From Planctomycetia bacterium (GTDB lineage: Bacteria; Planctomycetota; Phycisphaerae; UBA1845; UTPLA1), in assembly GCA_015075745.1 (NCBI GenBank), contig JABTTW010000001.1, positions 1,860,001-1,924,000 on the forward strand: a stretch of 64,000 nt of DNA. The letters are read 5' to 3'. The notes under the pieces were generated by a model that was not told where the DNA came from, made no database searches, and saw only the letters and a list, made by a program, of their open reading frames with translations. Shown piece after piece: positions 60,869 to 64,000 of the stretch (its first letter is position 1; every line of letters starts with the position of its first letter). The position numbers were made by a program, and so were the translations under genes.

Positions 60869-62644
60869 ATGGCGAAACGCCGCTTTCTCATCACTGCCGC
60901 CCTGCCTTATTCGAACGGCCGCCTGCACGTCGGTCACGTGGCCGGGGCCTATTTGCCCGCCGACATCATGGTGCGCTACCTGCGCTCGCGCGGGGACGAC
61001 GTCCGGTTCATCTGCGGCAGCGATGACAACGGCGTGGCCATTGAGATATCCGCCCGCAAGGAAGGCACGACGCCGGCGGAGCTTTGCAGTCGGTACAACA
61101 AGCGGCAGGCGACCGACTTCGAGGGGCTGGGGATTCACTTCGACATCTACGGCGGCACGCACCAGCCGCAGTTCGTCGAGCTGCACAACCAGTTGAGCCA
61201 GGATTTCTTCAAGACCATCCACAAGAACGGTCACTTCGTGAAGCGGACGACGGAGCAGCTTTACGACGTCCAGGCGTCCAAGTTTCTGCCGGATCGCTAT
61301 GTCAACGGGGCCTGCTATCACAAGATGCCCGATGGCAAGCCGTGCGGCAATCCCGCGGCGCTGGGCGACCAGTGCGAGCAGTGCGGCAACAGCATTGACC
61401 CGCTCAAGCTGATCAACCCCATCAGCACCATCACCCAGACGACGCCGGAAAAGCGCACCACGACGCACTGGTATCTCCAGTTGGAGAAGTTCCAGGGCAT
61501 GCTGGCCGACTGGTTCAGCCTGGTGTCGCTCGACTGGCGGCCGATCGTCACCAACTTCGCCCTCGGTTCGATTCGCACCGGCCTGCCCGAGCGGGCCATG
61601 ACGCGCGACCTGGAGTGGGGCGTGCCTGTTCCGCTGGAAGACCCGGACGCCAAGGGCAAGGTGCTGTACGTCTGGTTCGATGCGCCCATCGGATACGTGA
61701 GCTTCACGGCGGCCTTGTGCCAGGAGCGCGACGGCGATTGGCGCAAATACAAGGATTGGTGGCAGAGCCCGGACTGCGAGATCATCCATTTCATCGGCGA
61801 GGACAACATTGTCTTTCACGCGCTGATCTGGCCGTCGATGCTGCTGGGCACGCAGTTCACGGCCGCGGAGATCGCCGCGCGCGGCAGCAACTACACCAAG
61901 CCGAAGGACGAGGGCTTCTATCAGCTTCCGACGAACGTGGTGGCCAACGCCTTCCTGAACATCAAGTTCCCTGGTCGCGAGGAAGAGAAGATCAGCAAGA
62001 GCCGCGGCACCGCCGTCTGGATTGAGGACTATCTTAAATCATTCGATCCTGACCCCCTTCGTTACTACCTGACCATCAACGCGCCCGAGTCGCAGCGGAC
62101 GGCGTGGAGCTTTGACGAGTTCGTCGAGCGGAACAACGCCGAGTTGATCGCGACACTGGGCAACTTCGTGAATCGCTGGCAGAAGATCGTGACCGAGGAC
62201 TTCGGCCGCAAGGTGCCCCCGGCGGAAAAATCCGACGCGCTGGAGAAAGAACTGCTCGACATGATCCGCGAGCTGCCCAATGAGGTCGCCGACGAGATCG
62301 AATCCACGCGATACAAGGCGGGCCTCGGCCGGGTGATGGAGGCCTTTCGGGCGTGCAACCGGTACATCGACACGCGGGCTCCGTGGACCTCGCGAAAGAC
62401 GGACATGGCCCTGTGCGCGGCGACGGTGCATACCTGCATCCAGGCGGTGCGCACGCTGGGCGTCCTGCTCGAGCCGTTCCTGCCGTTTGCCAGTGAGAAG
62501 ATTCGCGTCTCGCTGAATGTGCCGAAGGAGCAATGGACCTGGGCCACGGCGGCTGAACCACTGGCAGTGGGCCACACGCTGGGCCCCGCGCCGGAGGTTT
62601 TGTTCCGGAAGCTGGACCCGAAGGAATTCGCGCCAACGGAGTAG
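60869..62644 (+). CDS. metG: Methionyl-tRNA synthetase
   Basis: The protein has 591 residues. It charges tRNA-Met. The HIGH motif is H20-VGH-23 in LPYSNGRLHVGHVAG, the KMSKS motif is EEKISKSRG, and the connective peptide has zinc-knuckle cysteines (NGACYHKMPDGKPCGNPA, then QCEQCG). An anticodon-binding helical domain follows. No C-terminal tRNA-binding (EMAP-like) domain is present, so this is a short form. The start follows CTGGAG. A small membrane protein gene follows 20 bp downstream and may be cotranscribed. Confidence 0.97.
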   Translation: MAKRRFLITAALPYSNGRLHVGHVAGAYLPADIMVRYLRSRGDDVRFICGSDDNGVAIEISARKEGTTPAELCSRYNKRQATDFEGLGIHFDIYGGTHQPQFVELHNQLSQDFFKTIHKNGHFVKRTTEQLYDVQASKFLPDRYVNGACYHKMPDGKPCGNPAALGDQCEQCGNSIDPLKLINPISTITQTTPEKRTTTHWYLQLEKFQGMLADWFSLVSLDWRPIVTNFALGSIRTGLPERAMTRDLEWGVPVPLEDPDAKGKVLYVWFDAPIGYVSFTAALCQERDGDWRKYKDWWQSPDCEIIHFIGEDNIVFHALIWPSMLLGTQFTAAEIAARGSNYTKPKDEGFYQLPTNVVANAFLNIKFPGREEEKISKSRGTAVWIEDYLKSFDPDPLRYYLTINAPESQRTAWSFDEFVERNNAELIATLGNFVNRWQKIVTEDFGRKVPPAEKSDALEKELLDMIRELPNEVADEIESTRYKAGLGRVMEAFRACNRYIDTRAPWTSRKTDMALCAATVHTCIQAVRTLGVLLEPFLPFASEKIRVSLNVPKEQWTWATAAEPLAVGHTLGPAPEVLFRKLDPKEFAPTE

Positions 62645-62664
62645 GGGCGGAGGCGGGCACCGAA

Positions 62665-62871
62665 ATGAGCCAAGACGGTTCGAAGCGGGCACAAGAAATC
62701 TTGGGCAACGTGCTTATGGCGGTTGGCGTCACGGCGTTTGTCATCGCCGGAGGTTCCCTGATTCATTCGCAAATCAACTCCAAGCCCATCAACGGGCTCT
62801 TGCTTGCGGCCATGTTTTTTTGCGCCATCTCGAGTTTCGGCATGGTATTCCTTTCCCGCCGCAGCCATTGA
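62665..62871 (+). CDS. Small two-helix membrane protein
   Basis: The predicted protein has 68 residues and two hydrophobic helices (about 15-34 and 44-63) separated by SQINSKPIN, ending in SRRSH. The start lies 20 bp after metG behind a GGAGGCGGG stretch. I do not recognise the family. It could be a real small gene or a chance frame; the hydrophobicity and ribosome site favour a real gene. Confidence 0.55.
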   Translation: MSQDGSKRAQEILGNVLMAVGVTAFVIAGGSLIHSQINSKPINGLLLAAMFFCAISSFGMVFLSRRSH

Positions 62872-63486
62872 TTCGTGCATTCTGATTGCCTTGTGTGAGA
62901 GACGATTGAAACCCTCGCCGGGCGGCGCAGGCGCGTGCAAATCCAAGGTGACATAAGGTGACACAAGGCCTTCGGAAACTGTGCCAACTCGCGTGGCGGG
63001 CACGTGTTGGGGCGCTTCGGGTTTTTGGCGGTTTTTCGTGAAAACGGGCAAGGTGAAACACGACCGGTGTATGCCCGAAAGGGCACGGAAAGTCTCGGGA
63101 AAGTTCGTTTGTAAGTCCTTGAAAAACGAGTCGGAAAAGTGACACAGTGAAACGGATGTCAGGCTGACGCTGCGGCGCGGAACGGAATCGATGTCTGACA
63201 AGACAACTGGGCGCAAGTTGGCGGTGGGCGTGAACATTTCATAGGAGACTCTTGCTCCGCGCTCGCGCCGGCGAACGCATTTTTTACTCGACCAGAAGGC
63301 GAGCGGCCCTGGGTAGTCGCCCAGAGGGCGCGCATTCTTAAGCCCCAACGGGGCGCAGGGTTGTAGCCACGGGTGGAGCATCGCCGAGGCGTCAGCCGTT
63401 GGCGATGCGGAACCCGTGGAATGGTTCGGCGAGTATGATAAGCCCCGGAGGGGCGTTGGAAGCTTTCGTTTACCAATAGGTGTCGC
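62872..63486. other. Intergenic gap with no gene, leading into a REP-like element
   Basis: From 62872 to about 63325 I see no gene, promoter or repeat beyond two copies of GTGACA(T/C)AAGG near 62949 and 62957. The right part, from about 63330, is the REP-like element listed separately. A long minus-strand open frame covers most of this gap and runs antisense into metG; it is not credible. Confidence 0.5.
63330..63463. repeat. REP-like palindromic element upstream of the RAYT transposase
   Basis: A long imperfect hairpin (CCACGGGTGGAGCATCGCC at 63367-63385 with GGCGATGCGGAACCCGTGG at 63401-63419) is flanked by short palindromes AGCCCCAACGGGGCG and AGCCCCGGAGGGGCG. The last 60 bases of the window carry a related CGCCCCTACCGGGGCGGG. 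This layout is typical for REP sequences maintained by REP-associated transposases. Confidence 0.7.
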
Positions 63487-63939
63487 ATGCCCGGCACGTA
63501 CTCGCAGGTTCTGTTACACGTCGTCTTCAGCACCAAGCATCGCGAGAAATGGATCAGTGCGCAAATCGCAGAGCGTCTCTACCCGTACATCGGCGGGATT
63601 GTTCGCACTGAGAAGGGGACACTGCTCGACGTCGGCGGCATGGAGGATCATGTGCACCTGTACTTGCGCTGGCGGCCGGACGAGTCGATTTCAAATCTGA
63701 TGCGAGTCGTGAAAGCGCGGTCGTCGAAGTGGGTCCATGAGACTTTTCCGAGACTCGCCGCGTTTGCGTGGCAAGAGGGCTACTCTGCATTTTCGGTCAG
63801 CAAGTCGCAGGAGGACACGGTCAAGAAGTACATCTCGAATCAGGCTGAGCATCATCGGCGTGAGGATTTTCGATCGGAGTTACTGCGGTTGCTTACGGCA
63901 CACGGGATCGAATTCGACGAGCGGTATGTGTGTGATTGA
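63487..63939 (+). mobile_element. REP-associated tyrosine transposase (IS200/IS605 TnpA-like)
   Basis: The protein has 150 residues and is a Y1/HUH transposase. The metal-binding His pair is H55-V-H57 in GGMEDHVHLYL, and the catalytic Tyr is Y115 in TVKKYISNQAEHH. The N-terminus GTYSQVLLHVVFSTKHRE and VVKARSSKWVHE are family-typical. The enzyme cuts and joins single-stranded DNA through a 5'-phosphotyrosine. The gene is intact and follows AGGTG. Palindromic repeats occur on both sides, which suggests a RAYT/REP pair more than a classic IS200. Confidence 0.9.
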
Positions 63940-64000
63940 TGCTTTGCTGCGGAGTCGAAGAACTCCTCCGCCCCTACCGGGGCGGGTCGCGCTGCGCGAT

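Noticed and set aside
59888-61819. Minus-strand open frame of 643 codons
   Set aside because: Antisense to the alpha/beta hydrolase and metG, both clearly real. No recognisable motif.
62065-63381. Minus-strand open frame of 438 codons across the gap after metG
   Set aside because: It overlaps metG and the REP-like element. Low-complexity Arg/Ser-rich sequence with no domain.

Overview
The window looks like a chromosomal segment of a GC-rich planctomycete, possibly Phycisphaerae-like. This is inferred from a HAF-repeat protein with a PEP-CTERM-type tail, a planctomycete-style secretin and PSCyt1-like cytochrome c lipoprotein, an LL-diaminopimelate aminotransferase, and a RAYT-type transposase with REP-like palindromes. 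No rRNA, tRNA or CRISPR array was recognised. Core metabolic genes alternate with cell-envelope genes.

Region 1-14 kb is one leftward unit of over 14 kb: ispH, pfaD, pfaA, pfaC. The three Pfa proteins form an iterative type I polyketide/fatty-acid synthase of the PUFA or 'secondary lipid' class. PfaA is KS-AT-ACP-ACP-KR-DH. PfaC is KS-CLF-AT-DH and runs off the left edge. PfaD is the FMN enoyl reductase. The product cannot be read from sequence. Region 14.3-25.4 kb holds a PEP-CTERM HAF-repeat protein, rdgB (whose N-terminus has been entered by a local purine-rich repeat), a secretin with a long structured leader, a GT-C-like membrane protein with a TPR tail, and a PadR/HAAS two-gene operon with a palindromic operator.

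Region 24.4-43.1 kb holds a leftward thiL-tsaE-rph-lipoprotein operon, ispD, a TPR-like lipoprotein, and a leftward operon of three very large membrane proteins ending in a shared Ig/TIG-like domain plus a SIS sugar-phosphate isomerase. A UPF0104-type flippase, moeA and an M16 peptidase follow. Region 43.4-52.3 kb holds a ferritin-like protein, Mrp, a HEAT-repeat protein, lgt (with a large insertion), panC, a TlpA-like thioredoxin, a PQQ-type sugar dehydrogenase lipoprotein, a cytochrome c lipoprotein and trpF.

The most striking observation is the TlpA-like gene at 49105-49617. Its CxxC motif is written TGA-Pro-Pro-Cys, the reading frame continues perfectly on both sides, and a bSECIS-like hairpin lies just downstream. 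It is best read as a selenoprotein (UPPC).

Region 52.4-64 kb holds a recJ / GT-C glycosyltransferase / dapL / folK operon, a secreted beta-propeller protein, an alpha/beta hydrolase, metG, a small membrane protein, and a RAYT transposase flanked by REP-like hairpins.
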